Below, in pieces: positions 43,589-52,332 of a stretch of 64,000 bases of DNA. The notes below the pieces were generated by a model. That model was not told where the DNA came from. It saw only the letters and a list, made by a program, of their open reading frames with translations, and searched no databases. The stretch comes from M3007 sp044226205. Its GTDB lineage: Bacteria; Bacteroidota; Bacteroidia; Chitinophagales; Saprospiraceae. The position numbers and the translations under genes are program-made. The stretch is from the NCBI GenBank assembly GCA_044226205.1, contig JBGAHL010000003.1, positions 210,786-274,785 of the forward strand. The letters are read 5' to 3'. Each line of letters begins with the position of its first letter. Within the stretch, counting starts at the first letter, position 1.

Positions 43589-44140
43589 TCAGGCTTCCTG
43601 CATCCTTTTCCACACGTTTCGCACGCGCATCCCCAGTCCGATCAACATCACCCCGAACAAGAGCGCGTAGCCTCCGATCCACCAGGTGATTGAAATAGCG
43701 CCGGCATTGGGATTCACGAGCATCAGCACGCCCAGCGCCATGGACACCGCGCCGGCAGCGCCGAGCAACCATTCATTGTCGATTTCCTTGCGCAGTTTGA
43801 TGGCCGTAGCAATCTCGAATACGCCGGTGACGAGGCACCACAGCGAGACAAAAAGCACGAGCAGGTTGGCGGTAAACGCCGGGTTGGCAAACGTTGCGAT
43901 GCCCAGGCCCAGGCCCAGCAAACCTTCGAGCAACACGACCCACCAGTCGTTGTCTTCACCGCGCATGCGCAGACCGAGCAGGGTGGCAAAGGCGCCATCG
44001 ATGAGGAAAAGCGCGCCGATGAGCATCACCAGCACACCGAACGTAACGCCGGGCAACAAAAAAGCAAGAATGGCAAAGGCAACGGAGGCCAGGCCGCGTA
44101 CGACCAGCACCCACCAGTGAGAAGCGAGATTGCGCAACAT
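43589..44140 (-). CDS. HdeD/DUF308-family membrane protein
   Basis: 183 residues. Six hydrophobic segments in three pairs: WWVLVVRGLASVAFAILAFL, VMLIGALFLIDGAFATLLGL, WWVVLLEGLLGLGLGIATFA, LLVLFVSLWCLVTGVFEIAT, LLGAAGAVSMALGVLMLVNP, and ITWWIGGYALLFGVMLIGLG. This is the HdeD pattern; the E. coli member is tied to acid resistance, but the mechanism is unknown. The TIR-TonB gene begins 23 bases after its stop on the same strand, so they are probably cotranscribed. Confidence 0.9.
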   Translation of the reverse strand: MLRNLASHWWVLVVRGLASVAFAILAFLLPGVTFGVLVMLIGALFLIDGAFATLLGLRMRGEDNDWWVVLLEGLLGLGLGIATFANPAFTANLLVLFVSLWCLVTGVFEIATAIKLRKEIDNEWLLGAAGAVSMALGVLMLVNPNAGAISITWWIGGYALLFGVMLIGLGMRVRNVWKRMQEA

Positions 44141-44212
44141 GGTTTCGTTCGATTTTGATGAACTAATAGTCCCGCAAGGTAACGCGCCACCACAACATGC
44201 GCTCGCCCGAAT

Positions 44213-45334
44213 TCAGCGTTTTTCTTTCAGAATTTCCACGTCGAAGCCCAGTTCGCGCAATTTTTCAGGACTGAGTTCTTCCAGGCTCGTGATTTCCAGC
44301 ACCTTGCCTTCCTTGTTTTTGAAGGTCACGATGGTGGTTTCGCGGTTTTCAACGTTTTGCTGGGCCGCCTGGGCCTGCTGTTGAAGTTGTTCGGCCATTT
44401 GGCGGGCTGTATTCAATTGCTCGCCAGCCTGTTGCTCTTTTTGCTGCGCTTCCCAAAGCTGTCGCTGCATCCCTGCGTTTTTTTCCACGCTTTCACCGAG
44501 CAAACGCCGCAGTTCTTCCACCTGTGCGCGGGCAGCCGCCAGTTCGTTTTCGCGCGATTTTTTCTCCTCCTCCGCCCTGGCGGCATCGATCCGCGCACGC
44601 TCGGCCTTTTCGCGCCGGGCGATCTCCTCACTGGTGATGAGCGATTCACAATTTTGCAACGAAAGCAGTTTTTCAAGACTGACGATATCCACCGACACGA
44701 TGTAATCGACCTTGAACTGGTCGGTGCTGCTGTACACCTCGCCGTTGGCACTGAATGCCACACCGCTGACGGCCGTCTCGCCGCTCACTTTCTGGTAAGC
44801 GCGAGTGTACACCGTGGTCAGTTTGGCGGAGCGGATGTAGTAGGTTTTTTTCCGCGTCTCGGGCGGCACATTGGAGGATGCCTTGCAGATTTCGTAATAC
44901 GGCACGTAATCTTCCGGCAAAAAAGCCGTGGCAATGTCGGTAATGACGATTTCATAAATAGCGTCTGCCCCGACCTTGGTGGAGGCGATGCAGTACGCTC
45001 CGTTGAATTTGAATTTCTGATCAATTTTGGAACTGTAAATCACATCCGACGTGGATGTGGCTACGATCGGCGGCTTGCCGTCTTTTACAAAACGGGTCAA
45101 AACGGAGGTCTTGGCGCCATCGATCAGGATCATGGAGCCGACCAGCTGGTCGATGTTATTGGTAAAACCTGCCAGGCCTTTGATAAAGGTGCGCTCTTTG
45201 TACGATTGTGGCAGGTCGAAACCCAGCGCGACCGGGTTGAGTTTTATTTTTCGGGAGGTTTGGGCCGGAAGGGTGGTGTGAAACAGGAATACGAAGGCGA
45301 TCAGGGCAGGTATAAGGCGGGATACCGTCTTCAT
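44213..45334 (-). CDS. Exported coiled-coil protein of unknown function
   Basis: 373 residues from MKTVSRLIPALIAFVFLFHT, a signal peptide; the open frame begins 48 bases earlier, but that extension lacks a signal sequence at its start. Residues about 25-235 form a beta-rich domain of no family I recognise (IKLNPVALGFDLPQSYKERT, TSTSDVIYSSKIDQKF, KTYYIRSAKLTTVYTRAYQK). A long coiled coil (about 250-335, ARAEEEKKSRENELAAARAQ) and a short globular end (TTIVTFKNKEGKVLEITSLE) follow. It is probably periplasmic. It may share a transcript with the downstream HdeD and TIR-TonB genes (gap 72 bases), but this is not shown. Confidence 0.6.
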   Translation of the reverse strand: MKTVSRLIPALIAFVFLFHTTLPAQTSRKIKLNPVALGFDLPQSYKERTFIKGLAGFTNNIDQLVGSMILIDGAKTSVLTRFVKDGKPPIVATSTSDVIYSSKIDQKFKFNGAYCIASTKVGADAIYEIVITDIATAFLPEDYVPYYEICKASSNVPPETRKKTYYIRSAKLTTVYTRAYQKVSGETAVSGVAFSANGEVYSSTDQFKVDYIVSVDIVSLEKLLSLQNCESLITSEEIARREKAERARIDAARAEEEKKSRENELAAARAQVEELRRLLGESVEKNAGMQRQLWEAQQKEQQAGEQLNTARQMAEQLQQQAQAAQQNVENRETTIVTFKNKEGKVLEITSLEELSPEKLRELGFDVEILKEKR

Positions 45335-45468
45335 AAGCAGCGAAAAATTTGTAATGAATTCGGAAAAATGCACAAACGCCACACTCCCCTCGGAAAGTGT
45401 GGCGTTGCGCAGCGAGAAACAATATTTTGTGACACAACCCGGGAGCAGGCCCCGGAGTGCTTTCTGTG

Positions 45469-46770
45469 TTACGACAAAACGCCGGCGTTCATGAGTTCTT
45501 CGATCTCCTCGGCTTCGATCGGGATGCTGCGGAACAAATCCACGGGGCCGTCGTCGGTGATGAGGATGTCATTCTCCAGTCGGATACCGAGGTTTTCCTC
45601 CGGAATATAAATACCCGGTTCGCAGGTGAAGATCATGCCGGCGCGGAAAGGTTCGTAGCGCAGGCAAAGGTCGTGCACGTCGAGCCCCATGTGGTGACTG
45701 GTGCCGTGCATGAAGTATTTTTTGTACGCGGGCTTGTCTTTGTCCTGTTTGGCCACCTCGTCGCGGCTGATAAGACCCAGCCCGATGAGTTCGCTTTCCA
45801 TGATTTTGCCCACTTCCTTGTTGTATTCTTCCAGCACGTTGCCAGGCACCAGCATGGCGCGGGCTTCTTTCAAAACGCGCAGCACGGCGTTGTAAACGGC
45901 CCGCTGACGATCGGTGAACTGACCACTGACCGGAATCGAGCGCGTCAGGTCGGCGGCGTAGTTGGCATATTCGCTGCCGAAGTCCATGAGCAGCACGTCG
46001 CCGTCCTTGCATTGCTGATTGTTGTCGACGTAGTGAAGCACACAGGCGTTTTTGCCGGTGGCAATAATAGGGGTGTAAGCGTGGCCCTGGCAGCGATTGC
46101 GAATAAACTCGTGGGTGATTTCGGCTTCCACTTCGTATTCCCACACGCCCGGCTTGACAAATTCGAGCACCCGCCGGAACGCCTTGCCGGTAATATCGAC
46201 GCTGTGCTGAATGACGTCCACTTCAAACTGGCTTTTGACCATCTGGAGTTTTTTCATGATCGGCTGCGCGCGGTGCAAATTGAGCGCCGGGTAGCGGTTG
46301 CGCAGGTATTTTGCGTAGCGGATATCGCGGGTTTCGACGTCCGAAATGTAGCGGTCGTTCTCGTTCACGTTGAGGTAGACGCCGTCGGAGAGCAGGATCA
46401 GTTCGTTGAGCAGTTGCTCGGCCTCGTCGAGGAAGAGCACTTTTTCAATACCCGAAGCGGCGCGGGCTTCTTCCTTGGTGTATTTGTGGCCTTCCCACAC
46501 CGCGATATGTTCGTTGGTGCGCTTGATGAGCAGCACTTCCTTGTGACCGTCCTTGGGGCAATCGGGGTAAAGCAGGAGCATGGTTTCTTCCTGATCGATG
46601 CCGCAGAGGTAAAAAAGGCCGGCATTCTGGCGGAAAGTAAAAAACTGATCGCCCGAGCGCGGCATCAGGTCGTTGGAGTTGAAAATAGCGAGCGTGTTCG
46701 GCTTCATTTCGCGCACAAAGCGGCGGCGATTGAGTTGAAACAATTCCGGATTGAGCGGTGTGTATTTCAT
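45469..46770 (-). CDS. pepP: Aminopeptidase P-family (Xaa-Pro) metallopeptidase
   Basis: 433 residues. N-terminal AMP_N domain (RRRFVREMKPNTLAIFNSND, RSGDQFFTFRQNAGLFYLCG) and C-terminal pita-bread domain. Metal ligands are visible: Asp in LLMDFGSEYANYAADLTRSI (two), His in HGTSHHMGLDVHD, Glu in MIFTCEPGIYI and Glu in GIRLENDILIT. It removes the N-terminal residue from peptides with proline in second position. It has no signal peptide, so it is cytoplasmic, and it is monocistronic and divergent from gcvH. Confidence 0.93.
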   Translation of the reverse strand: MKYTPLNPELFQLNRRRFVREMKPNTLAIFNSNDLMPRSGDQFFTFRQNAGLFYLCGIDQEETMLLLYPDCPKDGHKEVLLIKRTNEHIAVWEGHKYTKEEARAASGIEKVLFLDEAEQLLNELILLSDGVYLNVNENDRYISDVETRDIRYAKYLRNRYPALNLHRAQPIMKKLQMVKSQFEVDVIQHSVDITGKAFRRVLEFVKPGVWEYEVEAEITHEFIRNRCQGHAYTPIIATGKNACVLHYVDNNQQCKDGDVLLMDFGSEYANYAADLTRSIPVSGQFTDRQRAVYNAVLRVLKEARAMLVPGNVLEEYNKEVGKIMESELIGLGLISRDEVAKQDKDKPAYKKYFMHGTSHHMGLDVHDLCLRYEPFRAGMIFTCEPGIYIPEENLGIRLENDILITDDGPVDLFRSIPIEAEEIEELMNAGVLS

Positions 46771-46994
46771 GGAAAAATGAATAAAACGATGATCGGAACA
46801 AATTTGGCAGGGCTGTCAACGCGTTGACCAATGGCAGTGCGGCACTGTTTTTTGCCCGGCGAAAGAAGTAGACTTTCTTCGAAAAATACAAAAACTTAAC
46901 ACCGTAAATCCCGCTTTTCGACCAGCGTGTCACTTTGGGCGCAAAGGGAAGGGCGATTCGCAGCTTTGCCGAACGTTTTTTTTCGCCGCCCAAT

Positions 46995-47023
46995 TTGTCG
47001 CTACATCAAAAGCCCTACTTTTG
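46995..47023 (+). promoter_or_regulatory. Candidate promoter of gcvH
   Basis: TTG at 46995-46997, 18 bases, TACTTTTG at 47016-47023, 79 bases before ATG 47102. The stretch 46771-47101 otherwise shows no gene; it should also hold the promoter of the divergent pepP, for which I see no clear boxes. Confidence 0.6.
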
Positions 47024-47101
47024 GCGCGCTGTAAGCCGCCGCACAGCAGCGGCCCGCCATTTCAAATCAAATCATTGTTCAACCTTTTACACTTAACTCG
47101 T

Positions 47102-47494
47102 ATGACATTCCCGGCCAACTGCAAATACACCGAAGACCACGAATGGATCCGCATCGAAAACGACAATGTCGCTTATGTCGGCATCACCGATTATGCCCAG
47201 GGCGAACTTGGCGAACTCGTTTATGTCGAAGTGGAAACCGTCGGCAGCGTCGTCGAAGCCGGTAAAGTGTTCGGCACGGTAGAGGCAGTCAAAACGACGT
47301 CCGATCTCTACATGCCCGTAACGGCCAAAGTACTGGAATTCAACCCGGCCCTCGACGATAGCAAAGGCGGCGACCCTTCGCTCATCAACGAAGACCCGTA
47401 CGGAAAGGGCTGGATCGTTAAGGTCGAATTGCAGAACACGGCCGACCTCGGCGCCCTCATGTCGTCCGCCGACTACGAAGCGCACGTCGGCTGA
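47102..47494 (+). CDS. gcvH: Glycine cleavage system H protein
   Basis: 130 residues from MTFPANCKYTEDHEWI; the frame is open to 47021, but that part overlaps the promoter and is not conserved. The lipoyl lysine is K64 in GTVEAVKTTSDLY, and ITDYAQGELGELVYVEVETV is typical. It shuttles the methylamine group between the P, T and L proteins of glycine cleavage. The other gcv genes are not in this window. A strong terminator follows. Confidence 0.96.
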   Translation: MTFPANCKYTEDHEWIRIENDNVAYVGITDYAQGELGELVYVEVETVGSVVEAGKVFGTVEAVKTTSDLYMPVTAKVLEFNPALDDSKGGDPSLINEDPYGKGWIVKVELQNTADLGALMSSADYEAHVG

Positions 47495-47521
47495 TCTGTC
47501 CTTCCATTTTTTCAAAAAAAT

Positions 47522-47563
47522 GAATCCTCCCGGGTGCTGAATCAACGCCCGGGAGGATTTTTG
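47522..47563 (+). terminator. Terminator of gcvH
   Basis: AATCCTCCCGGG and CCCGGGAGGATT form a 12-bp stem, followed by a T-run (TTTTTG). Confidence 0.88.
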
Positions 47564-47577
47564 TTGGTTACTTGTAC

Positions 47578-47660
47578 ATTTTCACCGCTAAGACGCAGAG
47601 ACGCAAAGTGCGGAGAAATTCGCGAACACTTTGCGTCTTAGCGTCTTGGCGGTTAAAAAT
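47578..47660. repeat. CACCGC-AAGACGC palindromic repeat, copy 2
   Basis: TTTTCACCGCTAAGACGCAG at the left and TTAGCGTCTTGGCGGTTAAA at the right form an imperfect inverted repeat around a short centre. It lies between the convergent gcvH and MFS genes, as copy 1 does between two convergent genes. Confidence 0.88.
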
Positions 47661-47674
47661 GCAAAGGGTTGATT

Positions 47675-48994
47675 TTACCCCCGTTGACCATCGTCCAGGG
47701 GCGCCGATTCGTCGCCGTTGATCACAAGGGGCTCCGGTTCGTGATGCTCCAGCTGACTGAAATCGAATTGCCGCAATTGCGGCGCCCGCCACCAGGTAAT
47801 GGCGACGACCACCAGCGTCATGACGCCCCCGAAAGCGACCGACAAGGGCACATTGCCAAACAAACGCGCCGCCACGCCGCTCTCAAAAGCGCCGATCTCG
47901 TTGGATGAGGTAATGAACATGGAATTGACCGACGAAACCCGCCCTTTCATGTTTTCCGGCGTAAGATGTTGAATTAAAGAGGACCGAACCACGACGCTGA
48001 CCTCATCGAACACCCCCGCGATCAACAGACAGGCGAAGGAAAGCCAAAAATGGCGCGACAGGCCGAAAACCACAATGCTCAATCCGAAGCCCGCCACGCA
48101 AGCCAGCATCAGTTTGCCGGCATTCCGGCCCAGCGGCCGGTGAGCAATAAAAAAGGCCGTCGTGATGGCACCGATCGACATGGCAGCCCGCAGCACACCC
48201 AGACCCTCGGCCCCAACCTGCAAAATATCTTTCGCAAAAACCGGCAGCAAGGCAACCGCGCCGCCAAACAAAACAGCAAACAAATCGAGTGCGATGGCAC
48301 TGAGCATCAATCGGTTGCTGAACACGAACGACAGGCCTGCCTGTATCCGCTTCAAGGCTGATTCATTGTGATCGGTCGGCGGAACGGGCCTGGGACTGAT
48401 CTGCAACACCAGCAACAGCGCCAGCATGGCCAGCAAGGCCATGACTGTAAAAGTCGCCGTGACGCCCACAAAACCGTACAACAAACCACCCAAACCAAGC
48501 CCGGTGATGCTCGCAATCTCCCAGGTACTGCTGTTCCAGGTGATGGCGTTGGGCAAGGTTTTTTTATCCACCAGCTGCGGCAGAAAAGCAAAATTGGTCG
48601 GGCTGAAAAATCCCCTCGCAATACCTGTACAGAAGATAACCGCGTACAAACCGGTCAAAATCGTCGCTTTGGGCCAATCGGTCCGCATCCAGGCAAGCCC
48701 GATCAGGGCCATCGAGCAAAGCAGTAAAAGCGCGATGCAAGCCGCCAGGATATTTCTGCGGTTGTATTTGTCGGCCAGGTGGCCGGCCCACAAACTGATG
48801 CCGATGGCCGGCAGGGCTTCCGTCAGCCCGATCATGCCCAGGGCCAGCGGGTCGGAAGTGAGGTCGTACACGAAGTAACCCACCGCGACCGACATGATCT
48901 GGATCGACAGGGTGGTGGCCATGCGCATGGCCAGAAAAAAACGGTAGTCGGGTAGTCGAAGGGCCGCGTAGGCGTCGCGTTGGGAGGCAGTCAT
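47675..48994 (-). CDS. MFS transporter (EntS-like MFS_3 branch)
   Basis: 439 residues from MTASQRDAYAALRLPDYRFF; the frame extends 33 bases upstream, but that part lies in a repeat. Twelve membrane helices are apparent. The loop 2-3 motif GHLADKYNRRNILAA and the opening LRLPDYRFFLAMRMATTLSIQIM resemble the EntS/MFS_3 exporters. The last 30 residues are acidic and cytoplasmic. Likely an efflux pump, perhaps for a siderophore or drug; the substrate cannot be told. An inverted-repeat element lies immediately upstream of the start codon. Confidence 0.87.
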   Translation of the reverse strand: MTASQRDAYAALRLPDYRFFLAMRMATTLSIQIMSVAVGYFVYDLTSDPLALGMIGLTEALPAIGISLWAGHLADKYNRRNILAACIALLLLCSMALIGLAWMRTDWPKATILTGLYAVIFCTGIARGFFSPTNFAFLPQLVDKKTLPNAITWNSSTWEIASITGLGLGGLLYGFVGVTATFTVMALLAMLALLLVLQISPRPVPPTDHNESALKRIQAGLSFVFSNRLMLSAIALDLFAVLFGGAVALLPVFAKDILQVGAEGLGVLRAAMSIGAITTAFFIAHRPLGRNAGKLMLACVAGFGLSIVVFGLSRHFWLSFACLLIAGVFDEVSVVVRSSLIQHLTPENMKGRVSSVNSMFITSSNEIGAFESGVAARLFGNVPLSVAFGGVMTLVVVAITWWRAPQLRQFDFSQLEHHEPEPLVINGDESAPLDDGQRG

Positions 48995-48995
48995 A

Positions 48996-49158
48996 AGAGC
49001 ATGTTCGGGATTTTCTGCCGGAGGCAAAAACGAGTGCTTTTTTTGTCAGTTTTGGCGTTTTTGAAGGAGCATAGCCGAGTTCTGTGACTGAAAAAAGGTA
49101 AAAAATGGCGAAAAAAGAACCGTTTTTGACCCGGTGAGAAAATCCCGAACATGCTCTA
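48996..49158. repeat. MITE-like element, 163 bp with 21-bp terminal inverted repeats
   Basis: Termini 48996-49016 and 49138-49158 are perfect 21-bp inverted copies (AGAGCATGTTCGGGATTTTC plus T, and its complement). The interior 49023-49158 recurs almost base for base at 54397-54532. It carries no transposase, which fits a miniature element moved in trans. It fills most of the gap between the MFS gene and fabG. Confidence 0.85.
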
Positions 49159-49287
49159 AGTCGCTCAAAACGATTGTCAGGGTGCAAAGTTCCGGTTTCC
49201 GGCGGGAAAGCGAAGTGTTCGCGGATTTTCTCACCTTTGCGCCACCCAACATCCTGCTTTTAATTTTTCCACCAACTTTTTGTCCAA

Positions 49288-50028
49288 ATGCAATTGCTTA
49301 CCGGAAAAGTGGCCCTCATTACCGGCGGCTCGCGCGGCATCGGCGAAGCCCTGGTCCGCAAATTTGTCGAACACGGCGCATCCGTCGCCTTCACCTATGT
49401 CTCCGCTTCCTCCGCCGACCGGGCGAATCAGCTCGCAGCCGAACTCGGCCCCGCCGCACGCGCCTATCAAAGCGATGCCGGCGATTATTCCCAGGCAGAA
49501 GCCCTCGTGGCTCAGGTCGTACAGGACTTTGGCCGCATCGACGTGCTGGTCAACAACGCCGGCATCACCCGCGACACGCTCATGCTCCGCATGACCGAAC
49601 AACAGTGGGACGAAGTGATCCAGACCAACCTCAAATCCGTGTTCAACCTCACCAAACACGCCCTGAAACCCATGCTCCGCGGCGGCGGCGCCATCATCAA
49701 CATGAGCTCCGTGGTAGGCGTGTTCGGCCAGGCCGGTCAGGCCAATTACGCGGCTTCCAAGGCCGGTATCATCGGTTTTTCCAAGTCTATCGCAAAGGAA
49801 TACGGTTCGCGCGGCATCCGCTGCAATGCCGTGGCCCCCGGCTTTATCGAAACGGAAATGACAGCCGTGCTCGATGAAAAAACAAAGGAAGGCTACCTCG
49901 CCGCCATCCCCATGAAACGCCTCGGCACCGGCGCCGACGTGGCCAATGCCTGCATTTACCTGGCTTCCGATATGGGCGCTTACGTGTCCGGACAGGTGCT
50001 GTCGGTGTGCGGTGCGCTGAACTGTTGA
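49288..50028 (+). CDS. fabG: 3-oxoacyl-ACP reductase
   Basis: 246 residues, full-length SDR. The NADPH loop is GKVALITGGSRGIGEALVRK. NNAG is present in VLVNNAGITRDTLMLRM. The catalytic Ser is in INMSSVVGVFGQAGQANYAA, and Tyr-x-x-x-Lys in NYAASKAG. The ending VSGQVLSVCGALNC departs from the usual VDGGM but is within the family range. It reduces beta-ketoacyl-ACP in fatty acid synthesis. It stands alone here, without fabD or acpP. Confidence 0.92.
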   Translation: MQLLTGKVALITGGSRGIGEALVRKFVEHGASVAFTYVSASSADRANQLAAELGPAARAYQSDAGDYSQAEALVAQVVQDFGRIDVLVNNAGITRDTLMLRMTEQQWDEVIQTNLKSVFNLTKHALKPMLRGGGAIINMSSVVGVFGQAGQANYAASKAGIIGFSKSIAKEYGSRGIRCNAVAPGFIETEMTAVLDEKTKEGYLAAIPMKRLGTGADVANACIYLASDMGAYVSGQVLSVCGALNC

Positions 50029-50111
50029 GCATTTTTCGGGCCGACGGCAGTGGTTGCCTCGCGACGCACTGACGCTGCCGTCGGCCCTTCGTTATTTTAC
50101 CCTTGTCGGCT

Positions 50112-51140
50112 ATGAAACGCTACCTCGTCCTGCTGCTTTTGCCCCTTTTGCCGGCTGCCTGCAAAACTACCCTGCCTTCCGGCGCTTTCAACCGCTCGAC
50201 TGCGCCGCCAGCGCCCGATTACAGCCGGCTCGACAGCTGGGCGGCGCATCCTGACAAAAACGACCCGGCCGACCGAACGCCCTGCCCCGACGTGCGCGAC
50301 GAGCAGGCCCAGGCGCCCGTCGACGTGTTTTTTATCCACCCCACGACGTACACGGGCGACAACCGTTCTGAAAAACACTGGAACGCCGACATTCAGGATC
50401 AGCGGGTCAATAAAAAGACCGACGACGGCACCATCCTCTACCAGGCCTCCATTTTTAACGGCACGGGAAGGGTGTTCGCGCCGCGCTATCGGCAGGCGCA
50501 TTTGCGCGTTTTTTTCAACATAAAAGACAAAAAATCGGCCCGGGAAGCCCTCGATCTGGCGTACGAAGACGTGGAAGCCGCGTTTCAGTACTACCTCGAT
50601 CACTGGAATCAGGGCCGGCCGTTCATCATTGCCGGGCACAGCCAGGGCGCCCTGCACGGCATGAATTTGCTGCGCAACAAAATAGAAGGTACGCCCCTCG
50701 AAAAGCAACTGGTGGCGGCTTATCTCGTAGGCTGGCCGGTGAAGTCCGACTTTTTTGCTTCGCTGAAACCTTGCGCTACACCCGACCAGACCGACTGTTA
50801 TTGCAGTTGGCGCACCTGGGAGCGCAATTTCGGGCTGCGCAATTTTGAAGAAAATCCCGATCAGATCGTATGCACCAACCCGCTCGACTGGTCGGTCAAC
50901 AAAAGCGTGCGGGTGCCCAAATCGGCCAACCGCGGCGCCGTGCTCCGCAATTTTTGCCAGGTATTGCCCGAGGTGACCGACGCAGAAGTGCACAACGGCT
51001 ATCTGCTTTGCGTGAAACCGAAGTTTCCGGGCAGTTTTTTGTTTCGACGAAAAAACTACCACATCGGCGACCTGAACCTGTACTACTTCAACGTGCGGGA
51101 AAATGCCCAGTTGCGCGCCCGGGCTTTCCTCAAAAAGTAG
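50112..51140 (+). CDS. DUF3089 alpha/beta-hydrolase lipoprotein
   Basis: 342 residues from MKRYLVLLLLPLLPAACKTT, a lipoprotein signal peptide with lipobox PAAC. The DUF3089 core follows: VDVFFIHPTTYTGDN, FAPRYRQAHLRVFF, IIAGHSQGALHGMNLL (nucleophile Ser), and the closing HNGYLLCV with a candidate His. It is probably a membrane-anchored esterase of the periplasmic space. The acyltransferase gene follows 21 bases later and may be cotranscribed. Confidence 0.85.
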   Translation: MKRYLVLLLLPLLPAACKTTLPSGAFNRSTAPPAPDYSRLDSWAAHPDKNDPADRTPCPDVRDEQAQAPVDVFFIHPTTYTGDNRSEKHWNADIQDQRVNKKTDDGTILYQASIFNGTGRVFAPRYRQAHLRVFFNIKDKKSAREALDLAYEDVEAAFQYYLDHWNQGRPFIIAGHSQGALHGMNLLRNKIEGTPLEKQLVAAYLVGWPVKSDFFASLKPCATPDQTDCYCSWRTWERNFGLRNFEENPDQIVCTNPLDWSVNKSVRVPKSANRGAVLRNFCQVLPEVTDAEVHNGYLLCVKPKFPGSFLFRRKNYHIGDLNLYYFNVRENAQLRARAFLKK

Positions 51141-51161
51141 CGGCGCACGTAATTTTGCCCC

Positions 51162-52049
51162 ATGCAATTCATCGGCTATTTTTTTACCCGCCTGCTGGCC
51201 GGTATTTTTCAATTGTTGCCATTCGGCGCTGTTTACGCGCTGGCCGACGGCCTGGCATTTTTGTTGTACCGGGTGGTCGGATACCGCAGAGCAGTGGTTG
51301 AGGATAATTTGAAGCAATGTTTTCCGGAAAAAAGCGAGGCTGAACTCGCCGAACTCACCCGCCAGGCTTACCGCAACCTGGCCGACATCACCCTGGAATC
51401 GATCAAGGGGCTGAGCACGCCCATACCCGAATTGCGTCGCCGCTACGTCCTGCGCAATGTGGAGGTCGTCAACCGGCTGCTGAACTCCGGCCGTTCGTTT
51501 ATCCTGACCGGAAGCCACTGTTGCAACTGGGAATGGGGCGTCATCACCTTTGCCGGCTGGTTCGAGGGGCACACGATCGGGGTGTACAAACCCATGAGTA
51601 ACAAGTGGATAGAACGCTGGACCAACGAGCGCCGCGGCCGCGACGGGCTTATTTTAAAAAGCACCAAAGAAGCCTTCAAGTCGGTGGAACAGTATCGCGA
51701 CGACCCGGCCGCCTTCTTCATGGTCGCCGATCAGTCGCCCTCGAACCGCCAGCGGTCGCACTGGGTGCAATTTTTCAATCGCCCCACCGCCTGGCTGCAC
51801 GGGGTGGGGGAGATCGCGGTGCGCGAAAACTACCCGATCGTGTATTACGAGGTGATTCGTGTCAAGCGGGGTTTTTATGAAATCGAGTTTTCCGAAATTG
51901 TGTCCGAGCCGTCGCAATACTCGCCCGGACAAATCACCGCCCGCTACGTACAGGTGCTCGAACAACAGATCCGGCGCCAGCCCGGCGACTGGCTGTGGAG
52001 CCACAAGCGCTGGAAAATGAAGCCCGAAGGGGGTGAAACCTTTTTTTAA
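51162..52049 (+). CDS. LpxL/HtrB-type lysophospholipid (lipid A) acyltransferase
   Basis: 295 residues. An N-terminal membrane helix (FFTRLLAGIFQLLPFGAVYA) is followed by the LPLAT fold. The HX4E catalytic motif is in TGSHCCNWEWGVI. Further family blocks are VEDNLKQCFPEKSEAELAEL, VADQSPSNRQRSHWVQFF and RRQPGDWLWSHKRWK. It transfers a fatty acyl chain, most likely to lipid A precursor, at the inner face of the inner membrane. Confidence 0.9.
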   Translation: MQFIGYFFTRLLAGIFQLLPFGAVYALADGLAFLLYRVVGYRRAVVEDNLKQCFPEKSEAELAELTRQAYRNLADITLESIKGLSTPIPELRRRYVLRNVEVVNRLLNSGRSFILTGSHCCNWEWGVITFAGWFEGHTIGVYKPMSNKWIERWTNERRGRDGLILKSTKEAFKSVEQYRDDPAAFFMVADQSPSNRQRSHWVQFFNRPTAWLHGVGEIAVRENYPIVYYEVIRVKRGFYEIEFSEIVSEPSQYSPGQITARYVQVLEQQIRRQPGDWLWSHKRWKMKPEGGETFF

Positions 52050-52052
52050 ATG

Positions 52053-52225
52053 GTAAAAACTCAGGCAGGGGCAGCGCCCCGTGATATTTGTAGCCTTTTA
52101 GTACCAAAATCCATCCAGGAGGGGCAGCGCCCCGAGACATCTGTCGGGGCGCTGCCCCTCCTGGCCTGTTTTCTTCACCATTTGCTACAAATCTTTCGGG
52201 GCGCTGCCCCTGCCTGAGTTTTTAC
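52053..52225. repeat. 173-bp palindromic element, copy 2
   Basis: Same length and order as the copy at 5426-5598. The ends are GTAAAAACTCAGGC and GCCTGAGTTTTTAC. Where copy 1 has a T-A pair in the terminal stem (CTTAGG/CCTAAG), this copy has C-G (CTCAGG/CCTGAG). It starts 4 bases after the stop of the acyltransferase gene. The rest of 52050-52332 shows no gene. Confidence 0.9.
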
Positions 52226-52332
52226 AAAAAACGTTAGTATTGCATTAAGGCGGAACGTTCGCACGTGACCCGCTTACATTTTTTCGTTTCAACACCATAT
52301 CACACAACGAACAATTCAAAATCAACGCAACC

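Noticed and set aside
43566..43772. Longer TIR protein starting at 43772
   Set aside because: The extension is antisense-like Arg-rich sequence overlapping the HdeD gene on the same strand in another frame. The TIR fold begins right after the Met at 43565.
48564..49187. A 207-codon minus-strand frame containing YAPSKTPKLTKKALVFA
   Set aside because: Its first third is the repeat element and the rest is a shifted frame of the MFS gene. The same peptide appears beside xseA only because the element recurs there.
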